IMG/VR virus record: IMGVR_UViG_3300046010_013930
Coordinates: 1 to 23,573 of that record
Source: a virus
DNA: 23,573 nt
Reading direction: 5' to 3' (one strand)
Part shown: positions 13,363 through 20,562 of the stretch, piece after piece
Position numbering within the stretch: position 1 is the first letter of the stretch
Layout: the number at the start of each line of letters is the position of its first letter
Made by a program: the position numbers and the translations under genes
Notes under the pieces: generated by a model
The model's database searches: none
What the model was told of the DNA's origin: nothing
What the model saw: the letters and a program-made list of their open reading frames with translations, nothing else

Positions 13363-13571
13363 CGTTTCACAAACACGCGGTCGCCCAGATGCAGGTATTG
13401 CAGATGGTCCACGTGACTGTCCTCGTTGTGTACGGTCCAAAGAAACGCGTTGGCGTCGCCGGTCCTGATGTCCTCTTCAATCGTGACATAACCGCCTTCG
13501 TCGTGCTCGAAGTTGGACTTTTCTTTCCACCCGCTGAGCTTCTCAAAAACTTGTACGGTTTTGGGGCTCAA
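13359..13571 (-). CDS. Hypothetical protein with TTG start (70 aa)
   Basis: The start codon is TTG within TTGA, overlapping the TGA of the 47-residue membrane protein gene. No in-frame ATG lies close enough to save the N-terminus (SPKTVQVFEKLSGWKEKSNF). The body is beta-rich and acidic and ends LHLGDRVFVKR. No family recognised. The helicase gene at 18204-19790 uses the same TTGA junction. Confidence 0.62.
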   Translation of the reverse strand: MSPKTVQVFEKLSGWKEKSNFEHDEGGYVTIEEDIRTGDANAFLWTVHNEDSHVDHLQYLHLGDRVFVKR

Positions 13572-13711
13572 GGGATCTCCTCCTGCCCGCTCGGGAGCTG
13601 ATGGTTCCTGTGTTCATCGAGCTTCAGACCGGTCCAAACGAACAGGAATGACATAGCCAGTATGACAACAAAGAAGGCCAGCAGGTCCCAGTTTTCTCTG
13701 GGGTTGTTCAT
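13568..13711 (-). CDS. 47-residue predicted membrane protein
   Basis: Begins MNNPRENWDLLAFFVVILAM, with one hydrophobic helix at about residues 9-29 ending FLFVWTGLK, then a polar tail ending SGQEEIP. The short charged N-terminus and basic residue after the helix suggest a single-pass protein with a cytoplasmic C-terminus. Its start and stop overlap the neighbouring genes (ATGA and TTGA), which supports translation. A membrane protein inside a replication operon may tether or regulate replication, or exclude other phages; this is speculative. Confidence 0.65.
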   Translation of the reverse strand: MNNPRENWDLLAFFVVILAMSFLFVWTGLKLDEHRNHQLPSGQEEIP

Positions 13712-14013
13712 TTCCAGTCCCCCCTATGACACAGAAGCCCGATGACCCCGTAGTTGGCGATGTCCAGCCACGTGTCGCTGACTTTTTCATGCTCTGGGTG
13801 TTTGTCACCCCAGACCAAAGTTTTCAAGCGCTCGACTTTGTCGTTGAGCCGCACAATCACACCCTTCTCGCCGAAGGCACTAATGTTCCCTGGACCATAG
13901 TCCCGGTTCTTCTGGTCCAGCAGCACCGCGCATTCGCAGAAGACTTCGAAGGATTTGCGGCCCAGCGGCGTGGTTAGTCCGAGCGAGTCGGCCAGTTGAT
14001 TGATTTTTTCCAT
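13708..14013 (-). CDS. DUF1599 / nucleotide modification associated domain 1 protein (101 aa)
   Basis: The core reads LLDQKNRDYGPGNISAFGEK then GVIVRLNDKVERLKTLVWGD (about residues 31-70), and DTWLDIANYGVIGLL follows near residue 81. The KNxDYG...FGexGvxvRlxDKxxRL and DTxlDixNY signatures fit DUF1599, named for association with phage nucleotide-modification loci and related in fold to all-alpha NTP pyrophosphatase-like proteins in my judgement. It could act on a dNTP during replication. It starts 4 bases after the polymerase stop, so the two are transcribed together. Confidence 0.8.
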   Translation of the reverse strand: MEKINQLADSLGLTTPLGRKSFEVFCECAVLLDQKNRDYGPGNISAFGEKGVIVRLNDKVERLKTLVWGDKHPEHEKVSDTWLDIANYGVIGLLCHRGDWK

Positions 14014-14017
14014 AAGT

Positions 14018-15772
14018 CTATTTTTCGTATTTCTTGGTTATCTTGGCTTCGGCCGCCAGCGGCAGCGTCTTGGCCCATTCCGGCGGCGTCGACATGACGT
14101 CCAGAATAAATTCTTTGGCCTCCTCGGCCCGGTCTTCGCGGACGCAGACAACGACTTCGTCGTGCACGCGCATGATGACATTCAAGTCGACCTCGCGGAT
14201 CTTGCGCACGCATTCCATGAAAACATCCCTGGCCATGGCTTGAACGAGGTTTTCTGTCAGGCTCCCGCCCCACCACTTCATCCGCATGTATTTGCCGCCG
14301 CGTACGATCTCGGCCGAAAGGTGCCCCTCGTTGTTGTTCGGGTTGCGGTAAGCCAGCTTCCGCCCGCTCGGCAGTTCAACGTAGAACATATCATCGTTGC
14401 GGATGACCGAGGCGCGCAGGTTGTTCTCCAGCACCTTCCACAGTTCCCCGACCTTAGGGTTCTTCTTGCGGTAAAGGTGAACGAGCCGGGTCGCCTCTTC
14501 CTTGGGCAATCCGGTCACGTCACCGAAGCGCGTGATTCCCATGCCGTAACCCAGTCCGAGGTTGAGCTGCTTGACCAGATGCCGGATGCCAGTGGTGTCG
14601 GTGCGCAGCGATTCGGGCTTGTCCCAGAACCCCCAGGCCCTGGCTTGTGCTTCATAAAGATCGGAGCTGTTCTTGATGAACTCCAGCATCTCGGCGTCCT
14701 TGGCCAGGTAAGCCAGGCACCTCGGTTCGATCTGCGCCAGATCCGCCACGACCAGCGTCTTGCCCTCCGGAGCTTCGATCAGCCCGCGCACGTTGACGCC
14801 GTAGCTTTCCGCACGCTGCAGGTTCTGCATGTTGAGGCCCGCGTCCCCTGAATCCCTGCCCGTGGTGGCCCCGAAATACTTGAGTCCGTAGCCCATCCAT
14901 CCGTCGGGCCGGGTGCGCTCTTCCATTGTCTCCAACTTCCGCAACAGTGCGTTGCATTTGCGGAACTGGCGCATGGCCGAGACCCACGGATAACGGTCGC
15001 CGTATTCTTTTTCCCACGCTTCGCACTCTTGACTGTCCTCAGCCAGGGACGGCGGGGGCGTGATGCCGACCTTGCGGCATTCCTCGGCCAGGGCCAGAGG
15101 GGATAAAGTCTTTTTCTCTTCCTGAACCCACGGGAGTTTCTGCTCCGCCTCCCAGAGGAGGACTTTCAAGTGCTCGATGCGGTCTCGAATGACCGTCTTG
15201 TTGACCGGCACGCCCTGCAGACACATGCGCGTGGTCTCCTGTGAAAGCCACTGCTCCTGCTCGGACCACTGGTTGCCGTATTTCTCCCAGATCTCCAGGC
15301 AGTAATCGGCGTCCTTGATGGCATAATCCTCGACTTCGCGCCGGAATGCCTCGTCCATGTCCTCCCAGCGCTTGCCTTTCATCTTGTTGCGCGTGTCCTT
15401 GGACATCTGGGCCTGCAAAAGCGTCTCCGAAGCCCCCTTGAGGTTGCGCGGCGCGGCCAAAAAGGCGCTCAAATCGGCCGTACAGTCCCAAACGTGCGGA
15501 AAATGCGGGGGAACTTTGCCTTTCTCGACAATGCTCTCGTAGACCGGCTTGTCGAAGGACCGGTTGTGACTGACCCAGCGCCAGTTGGGCCCGGAAATGG
15601 CCGACCAGTCGAAATTTTCCGGTCGTCCGCAGTATTTCTGGCCCGTGGAGGTGGAGATCGTCACCAAGTAGGCATCGAATTCAGGGTGTCGGCAGTAATG
15701 CCACACACCCTGGCTGTCGATGCCCACGTCCTTCGAGTAGTAGGTCTCGAAGTCGACTGCTGCGGTTTGCAT
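14018..15772 (-). CDS. Family A DNA polymerase with 3'-5' exonuclease (584 aa)
   Basis: The N-terminal proofreading domain has D7/E9 (AVDFETYY), N70/D74 (HNRSFD) and Y150/D154 (DYAIKDADY). The polymerase domain has motif A VADLAQIEPR (D344, E349), motif B RHLVKQLNLGLGYG (R397, K401, Y409) and motif C VHDEVV (D538). All catalytic residues are present, so this is the replicative polymerase. No 5'-3' exonuclease domain. The residue matching E. coli Pol I Phe762 is Leu405. Motif A has Leu-Ala where Pol I has Tyr-Ser. It follows the 254-aa gene after 138 bases; the start after CCCCTTTT is the only ATG that keeps the exo I motif. Confidence 0.95.
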   Translation of the reverse strand: MQTAAVDFETYYSKDVGIDSQGVWHYCRHPEFDAYLVTISTSTGQKYCGRPENFDWSAISGPNWRWVSHNRSFDKPVYESIVEKGKVPPHFPHVWDCTADLSAFLAAPRNLKGASETLLQAQMSKDTRNKMKGKRWEDMDEAFRREVEDYAIKDADYCLEIWEKYGNQWSEQEQWLSQETTRMCLQGVPVNKTVIRDRIEHLKVLLWEAEQKLPWVQEEKKTLSPLALAEECRKVGITPPPSLAEDSQECEAWEKEYGDRYPWVSAMRQFRKCNALLRKLETMEERTRPDGWMGYGLKYFGATTGRDSGDAGLNMQNLQRAESYGVNVRGLIEAPEGKTLVVADLAQIEPRCLAYLAKDAEMLEFIKNSSDLYEAQARAWGFWDKPESLRTDTTGIRHLVKQLNLGLGYGMGITRFGDVTGLPKEEATRLVHLYRKKNPKVGELWKVLENNLRASVIRNDDMFYVELPSGRKLAYRNPNNNEGHLSAEIVRGGKYMRMKWWGGSLTENLVQAMARDVFMECVRKIREVDLNVIMRVHDEVVVCVREDRAEEAKEFILDVMSTPPEWAKTLPLAAEAKITKKYEK

Positions 15773-15802
15773 AAAAGGGGAGTGTCTGGCCGGAGCTTTG
15801 TT

Positions 15803-15904
15803 TCACACAGGGCACACAACGTAGTGAGCGCCCACACAAAGCGCCCCCCGCATTACTTCCTGCCCGCAGGATCTCCCTGCGTAGCATACGCCCCGACCAG
15901 ACAT
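15803..15904 (-). CDS. Possible 33-residue Cys-rich protein
   Basis: Reads MSGRGVCYAGRSCGQEVMRG and ends LCVGAHYVVCPV, with Cys at 7, 13, 22 and 31. It begins 7 bases after the stop of the 254-aa gene and fills most of the only sizeable gap in this part of the operon. Four Cys could make a zinc knuckle. The case rests on position and Cys content; it may be chance. Confidence 0.33.
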   Translation of the reverse strand: MSGRGVCYAGRSCGQEVMRGALCVGAHYVVCPV

Positions 15905-15910
15905 GATTTG

Positions 15911-16675
15911 TTACTGCGTGTTGGCTACGAGTGACTCGAAGAACGCCGCATCCTCTTTGGAGTGCAGCCCGTCGAACTTGGCCTCGGGAATGTACCAAGT
16001 TCCCTTGGCCCCCTTGGTCAGTGAACTCGTGAGTTGCCACTTGCCGGTCCAGAGTCCGTTGGACAACTGGTTGTATCCGGCGGTGATGATCTTCTTACCG
16101 AGCGAGGTGAAGGCACTCGACGCCACGGTGTAGACCGCCAGCGTGTATTGCTTGCCCGCGTGCTCGCGGTAGAAAAACGCCGCGAACTCCTCTTTGAGGT
16201 TGGCCGGTTTCTCGATGGCCAGCGACAGGTGCGCAATCTCCTGGAAGTAGTTCGGCTCGCCCCATTTGAGGCTGCCTCCGTTGGCGATGACTTGCTCCTG
16301 CTTGTCATAGACCTGGGGCATGGACTGGTCCCCTTGTTCCAGTTTCTGCCGGTATTGCTTGTGCAGGCGCAGGACCGTGATGTTCAGCGGCGTTTTGCCG
16401 TCCGAAAGCATCGCTTCCTTGTTGAGCATGAAGACGCCCGGTGTCAGGCCCGAGTCAGCGAGTTCCCCGATCTTCTGGACCAGGTTGACGCGGGGCAGTT
16501 GGATGTCGCGCATCGTGATCTCGCCCGTGATGCCGCGCGCAGCGGGCACCGTCATGGCCTCAGACTTGGTTACCGCCACGGGGTGACTGTCACCTGCGGG
16601 CACGATTTGAGTCTCCGTCGCCGGAGCCTTACTGACGGCTTCGGGAGCCGTTTCTTTGAATGATACAGTTGCCAT
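15911..16675 (-). CDS. Putative phage single-strand DNA-binding or recombination protein (254 aa)
   Basis: The start MATVSFKETAPEAVSK is taken from the only ATG after the preceding stop that is close to the shared leader CCAAATAACCAA. Residues 1-45 are Ala/Thr/Val-rich and likely disordered. GITGEITMRDIQLPRVNLVQ (48-67) begins a beta-rich body; LRLHKQYRQKLEQGDQ and WGEPNYFQEIAHL follow. I do not recognise a named domain. The place between a RecB-like nuclease gene and polA is where other phages carry a single-strand-binding protein (for example DUF2815 types), so that role is inferred from context only. Confidence 0.7.
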   Translation of the reverse strand: MATVSFKETAPEAVSKAPATETQIVPAGDSHPVAVTKSEAMTVPAARGITGEITMRDIQLPRVNLVQKIGELADSGLTPGVFMLNKEAMLSDGKTPLNITVLRLHKQYRQKLEQGDQSMPQVYDKQEQVIANGGSLKWGEPNYFQEIAHLSLAIEKPANLKEEFAAFFYREHAGKQYTLAVYTVASSAFTSLGKKIITAGYNQLSNGLWTGKWQLTSSLTKGAKGTWYIPEAKFDGLHSKEDAAFFESLVANTQ

Positions 16676-16703
16676 ATATTTGGTTATTTGGATTATTGGT
16701 TTT

Positions 16704-17579
16704 TTAGGTTTTCTTTTTTCGGAGTTGGTAGGAAATGCCTTCATCTTGAAGGACTCCCAGGTCCCGCAGCTTGCCCTCCAACGCAAGCCGGGTCTTTGCT
16801 TTCGAGCCCCGAGGGGCTTTTTCGGCAAAAAGCTCTTCCAATTTCGGATAGGAAACTTTGTCCACGCAGGTGAGGAAGTCGCGCAGCTCGACCGCGTCCT
16901 GCACGGCCTCGAAGGCTCCGAGGGCACTGGTGATGGAACGCGGCTTGGACTGCTCGATGACTTTGTAGCCCGGCAGCTCCAACCCCTGGTCCACGGCCAT
17001 CTCGGTCGCGCGCTTGCGCACCCCGGTCGCCCAGGACTCGATGATCGGGACAAGGGTCATCAGGGCGGCGACCTTTGCCGGGTCGTCCTGCTCGCTGCCG
17101 TGCACGGAGTCCGGGATCGGCAGTCCGTCCTCTTGGTACCGTTGGGCGATTGTCAAAACTTTGGTCGCCAGCGCGGGACATTTCGCCTGATAGGCGCAGT
17201 AATCGCACACTCCCGCTTGCGGATTGAAACCCCCACCGGCCTCAGCCCGCTCGATGACTGTCGAAACACGTAGTCGGACGGTAGACATGTCATCCCTGGT
17301 GTAGGTGTGCGTACTAACCTCGTCCCGCGCTGGGACCAAAAACCACATGGTGATTTCTTTGACGTGGGGAAATTTCTGGAAGAGCCCGAGGACGTAGGCC
17401 TGCCCTTGGATGTTGATCTCCGCGTCGTCGATCGCGCCGTAGCCGGTCTTGTAGTCGATGGCGTCGGCGGTGTTGTCCGCGTAAATAATAAAGCGGTCAC
17501 ACGTTCCAAAAGTGGAACGTCCCGAGCCCAGGTCGATCTTGACCCGGATCTCGCGCAGGTCTTTGGCGATGGTTGTCAT
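16704..17579 (-). CDS. C-terminal half of a split RecB/Cas4-like Fe-S nuclease (291 aa)
   Basis: TFGTCDRFII holds D28, AIDYKTGYG holds D42 and K44, and INIQGQAY (Q58, Y62) follows: motifs II to IV of a PD-(D/E)XK nuclease. GVCDYCAYQAKCP gives C125-x2-C128-x5-C134, the same spacing as the last three Fe-S ligands of Cas4 and AddB. The usual N-terminal half (SxxxxxxxCP and GxxxH) is absent. A TAA directly before the ATG (TAAATGA) excludes an extension. The missing motifs are found at the end of the helicase at 18204-19790. The last 130 residues resemble the tail of DUF2800-type phage nucleases. ATGA overlap with the gene upstream. Confidence 0.85.
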   Translation of the reverse strand: MTTIAKDLREIRVKIDLGSGRSTFGTCDRFIIYADNTADAIDYKTGYGAIDDAEINIQGQAYVLGLFQKFPHVKEITMWFLVPARDEVSTHTYTRDDMSTVRLRVSTVIERAEAGGGFNPQAGVCDYCAYQAKCPALATKVLTIAQRYQEDGLPIPDSVHGSEQDDPAKVAALMTLVPIIESWATGVRKRATEMAVDQGLELPGYKVIEQSKPRSITSALGAFEAVQDAVELRDFLTCVDKVSYPKLEELFAEKAPRGSKAKTRLALEGKLRDLGVLQDEGISYQLRKKKT

Positions 17580-17905
17580 TTAGAAGCGGCCTCCTCCCGG
17601 TAAGCGAAACATGCCGTTTTCCAGTTTTTGGCTTCGATTTGCGCGTCACCCAACTCACGGCGCAGTTTTTTAGCTTCGACTTTCAGGGCCTCGAAATAGG
17701 AGTTCATCAGGTCGCGCCCCCGCTCCGCTTTTTGGGCACGAATCGTCAGGTCTTTGATCTCTTTCTCACACTCGTAAACGTTCCGCTCTAGTTTGCGGGC
17801 AAAGTTGGCGCTGACCGTTCCGGTTTTGTTAGTGAAGTGCCTGCCCAGCTTGCTGATCGACAGAAAGCTCGTTAGCTGGGCGTCTGTTAAGGGCGTGTCA
17901 CTCAT
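17576..17905 (-). CDS. Hypothetical coiled-coil protein inserted between the nuclease halves (109 aa)
   Basis: It begins MSDTPLTDAQLTSFLSISKL. From about residue 33 to 98 it is a continuous charged helix (ARKLERNVYECEKEIKDLTI, then RELGDAQIEAKNWK), probably a coiled coil. The N-terminal MSDTPLTDAQ style is common in small phage proteins that have an N-terminal 'TPLTDA' and a helical body. Function unknown. It overlaps both neighbours by ATGA. Confidence 0.72.
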   Translation of the reverse strand: MSDTPLTDAQLTSFLSISKLGRHFTNKTGTVSANFARKLERNVYECEKEIKDLTIRAQKAERGRDLMNSYFEALKVEAKKLRRELGDAQIEAKNWKTACFAYREEAASK

Positions 17906-18207
17906 GAGGCGCTTGCTCCTTCGGGTAAGACCTGTTGTATCGCCTCAAACGCATACTCGCCGCCTCCCATTTGCACCGCCGCTTTGCCCTGCCACGCTTC
18001 GCACACCCAATCGAAGCGCACCGTCCACGCGAGCAAATCCTTATCCCAAGCCACTCGACCGCGAGCCATTGGGACATCGGCCACGGGCAGCGGCTTAGTC
18101 TGGTCAACCACCCACACGCCACCCGCCTCCCGCACCCGCTCGTAGCGTTGAGCGTAAACCAGCACCGTGTCGCCTTCGGCCAATGCGTTTCCGTGAATGT
18201 CTTTCAT
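17902..18207 (-). CDS. Hypothetical SH3-like small protein inserted between the nuclease halves (101 aa)
   Basis: MKDIHGNALAEGDTVLVYAQ opens a beta-barrel-like domain (DxxGxxLxxGDxVxV, typical of SH3-like or YorP/YopX-type small folds). WDKDLLAWTVRFDWVCEAWQ follows, and it ends GGGEYAFEAIQQVLP. The start is an ATGA overlap with the helicase stop; the longer frame runs across the helicase gene. No function is known to me. Together with the 109-aa gene it separates the two parts of the nuclease. Confidence 0.72.
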   Translation of the reverse strand: MKDIHGNALAEGDTVLVYAQRYERVREAGGVWVVDQTKPLPVADVPMARGRVAWDKDLLAWTVRFDWVCEAWQGKAAVQMGGGEYAFEAIQQVLPEGASAS

Positions 18208-19790
18208 ACGCCCGTTTTCCTCCGGATGATTTGCCCGACATACCCCTGCATGGCCTCGTAGATCGCCCGCTCGCCGTCGTTGGCGCACTTGGACGGGTCG
18301 TCCTTTTCCATGGCCTCATGGATGCGGTCTCCCTTGTCCGAGGCCCAGTTGGACCCCTCGCGGTTCTGCCAGGAAGGGCAGATTTCCTTGTACTTAAGGG
18401 AAGAGGGTCCGTGCTTGGCGTGGGCCGGTTCAGCAGCCGAGGGCACAACCGGTTGTGAGGCGGGCGGTGTCATTTGTGCCGTCAACACTACGGAACCTGT
18501 TATGGGTGTCAAGTCACCTTTGTGTAGCTCGGATAAATTTTTTAATTTCTGCTTGACGGAGGCCTCCACTTTCTCTTCGACCGTCCCGGCCGCGAACAAG
18601 ATACGTTGCACCGAGTTTGTCATAGATCCGGCACGGTCGACGCGCCCGAGAGTTTGCAGAAGATCCTTGGCGTTGAACGTCGGCGAGATCAGCGCGGTGC
18701 GCGGCCTCACACCTCGCTGGTCATGTAGCGAAACTCCGAGTCCTCCGGCCGCGATGTTGCAGAGGACGACGTGATCAACATCGCTTGAAAATCGGTCCAC
18801 GACCAACTGTCGCTCTTCGGCTTTCTGACCGCCTTTGATCGTGCCGTAGTTGGCTTTGAGCCGTTGCCCAATCGCTTCAATCGTCGCCTCAAAGTTGACG
18901 AAGACGGCCACCGAGTTCCCCGCGTGGAGTTCGTCTTCGATGAGTTCAACCGTCGCAGGTACTTTTGCAAGTTCGACTGCTTGTCGCGCTCGGAGCTGGG
19001 CGACGAGTTTTTGCGCTGCTTTGTTTTTGCTGTCGCTTTGCATCCGCTGTTCGAGGGCGGACAATTCTTGGTCCATTTCGTCATAAAGTTTCTGGATTGA
19101 CCCCTTGTCCCCGAAGTCGAGGGGGTCGGTGATAACGCGCGTCTCCTTGAAGTGTTCGGCGAGCATGATCCGTGTCATACGGTCGCCGTGCTCGGGGTAG
19201 AGTTCGTAGTTGATCTTGTCCAAGGCCCACGACTCGCGGTGCTTGAACTCAAGCTGGCCCCACGGATTGATCACGCACCCGTGGGCTTTGGCCCAGTTGT
19301 AGAAATTCGAGAGCGAGTGCAGCCCGAGAAGGAATCCGCTGGCCCGCATCTCGGTCGGGTCTTCCGCTGCCGAAGCCGAGAGCAAAAGATTCCGCCAGGG
19401 TTTGGCCGCGATGAGCATCTTCGCGTTCTGACTCCACATCCCCTGGCACCTGTGCACCTCGTCCCAGACAATCAAACAGTCGTTTGGAATCTTCCACTCG
19501 AACTGTTTGCCGCTCCAGTGCCCGAAGCGCGTCTTGCCGGTGCGCAGCTTCTCGTAGTTAAGGATTCCAAGGGCCTTGGTACCCTGCTCCGCGCAGGTGC
19601 GTTCCCAGGAGGGGATGACAATCTTCGGACAGACGACGAAGATGGAAGCACCGAGCCGCTTGGCTGTCTCGATGGCGCAGACAGTTTTGCCTGTGCCCGT
19701 CTCGGACGAATCCAACGCGGCCCGGTGCTTTTGTAGCGCGTTAACCAACCGGTTAACGTGCTCCTCTTGAGCGGCGTAGAGGGTCTTCAA
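18204..19790 (-). CDS. SNF2/DEAD-type helicase fused to the N-terminal half of a RecB/Cas4-like nuclease (528 aa)
   Basis: The start is taken as TTG in TTGA, overlapping the resolvase stop; Met440 is another in-frame start that would release the C-terminal part alone. The helicase part has Walker A ETGTGKT (30-36), DEVH (110-113), SAS (138-140) and QTLGRVDRAG (motif VI), as in SNF2-like phage helicases. After a Pro/Ala linker (about 440-458) comes SSLKYKEICPSW with C471 and GDRIHEAME with H491, the N-terminal motifs of RecB/Cas4/DUF2800 nucleases. The frame ends at GYVGQIIRRKTGV, just where the nuclease should continue with its D and DxK motifs. Those are in the gene at 16704-17579. Confidence 0.88.
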   Translation of the reverse strand: MKTLYAAQEEHVNRLVNALQKHRAALDSSETGTGKTVCAIETAKRLGASIFVVCPKIVIPSWERTCAEQGTKALGILNYEKLRTGKTRFGHWSGKQFEWKIPNDCLIVWDEVHRCQGMWSQNAKMLIAAKPWRNLLLSASAAEDPTEMRASGFLLGLHSLSNFYNWAKAHGCVINPWGQLEFKHRESWALDKINYELYPEHGDRMTRIMLAEHFKETRVITDPLDFGDKGSIQKLYDEMDQELSALEQRMQSDSKNKAAQKLVAQLRARQAVELAKVPATVELIEDELHAGNSVAVFVNFEATIEAIGQRLKANYGTIKGGQKAEERQLVVDRFSSDVDHVVLCNIAAGGLGVSLHDQRGVRPRTALISPTFNAKDLLQTLGRVDRAGSMTNSVQRILFAAGTVEEKVEASVKQKLKNLSELHKGDLTPITGSVVLTAQMTPPASQPVVPSAAEPAHAKHGPSSLKYKEICPSWQNREGSNWASDKGDRIHEAMEKDDPSKCANDGERAIYEAMQGYVGQIIRRKTGV

Positions 19791-20233
19791 ACTAACCCCC
19801 GATGGGCAGCGTGGTAAATGAGTAATGCGTCCGCAGTTGCCAATGTTATCGGGCACTTGGGGTAGAGCTGCTGGGCCTTGTTCTTGAGCTTGTTCTTCCA
19901 CTCGGTCTTCGACATGCCGTTGGAGTTGCCCAAGCTCAGGGCTTTCTGCCACTTCTGCGGAGTCACCTCGCGCAGTTCCAGGCCATGCATGTAGGTTATC
20001 GCTTCGAGGTGACCAACACCCTTGCCGAAATTAAACATGGCCGAGCCGGGCGCTCCCCGGCCTCCGGCGTAGCCGCCGACCTTTTCGAGGTAGACGACTC
20101 CGCCGGAGGGGAATTGGCGTAGTAGAGCGGCCAGGTCACCGAGAGTCTCCGGCATGTTGCAGATTTCGGGTGCGGAAATGTCTGCGCCGAAGGCAAAGCC
20201 TCCTGATTTACCTGGGTCGATGGCGATGATCAT
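19787..20233 (-). CDS. RuvC-like Holliday junction resolvase (148 aa)
   Basis: Residues 1-15 read MIIAIDPGKSGGFAF with catalytic D6; VVYLEKVGG carries E50; the C-terminal TLATADALLIYHAA carries D135, with H141 close by. This is the acidic triad order of the RuvC/RNase H fold. Length fits phage resolvases, which cut branched DNA before packaging. The start chosen makes the ATGA overlap with the HTH gene and begins at the first beta strand; the longer frame adds a non-conserved N-terminus that overlies that gene. Confidence 0.85.
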   Translation of the reverse strand: MIIAIDPGKSGGFAFGADISAPEICNMPETLGDLAALLRQFPSGGVVYLEKVGGYAGGRGAPGSAMFNFGKGVGHLEAITYMHGLELREVTPQKWQKALSLGNSNGMSKTEWKNKLKNKAQQLYPKCPITLATADALLIYHAAHRGLV

Positions 20234-20562
20234 GCTGCGAGAAGCCGTGCCCTGCAGCGGCGGGCCGAAGCGGTGAGTCCCGACTCGATCCATTGCTGGA
20301 TGTCGGACTCCCGGAATCTGACCTTGCCGCCGATCTTGTAGAAGGGCAGAGGGTTCTTATCCTGACGCATCAGAGCGCGGACTTGTCGTGGCGTGGTTTG
20401 GAGCCGGTTGGCAGCGCTACGCACGTCGTAGATCGGATCTCGATCATCGTGCATAAGCTGCCCCGGCTCCACGTCCTCCATGTCGATGCGCATCCGTCCG
20501 TCGGGCAACATCGTCAGGCGGACGCTATTCCCTGCCTCAAGCGTTAGCCGGTTCAAGCGCAT
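20230..20562 (-). CDS. Excisionase-like helix-turn-helix protein (110 aa)
   Basis: Residues 44-95 (YDVRSAANRLQTTPRQVRAL, then PFYKIGGKVRFRESDIQQWI) are a typical HTH_17/MerR-like excisionase domain, with the IGgkvRFresDIxxW signature. A 40-residue beta-rich segment precedes it. Such proteins bend DNA and set the direction of integrase, or act as repressors. It lies near the integrase in the same orientation and overlaps the preceding RHH gene by 26 bases. Confidence 0.83.
   Translation of the reverse strand: MRLNRLTLEAGNSVRLTMLPDGRMRIDMEDVEPGQLMHDDRDPIYDVRSAANRLQTTPRQVRALMRQDKNPLPFYKIGGKVRFRESDIQQWIESGLTASARRCRARLLAA

Noticed and set aside
17576-18207. Split intein or group I intron as explanation for the divided nuclease
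   Set aside because: The helicase frame stops right after the nuclease half without an intein N-part, and the downstream half starts without an intein C-part. The interval holds two tightly overlapping genes rather than a structured intron.
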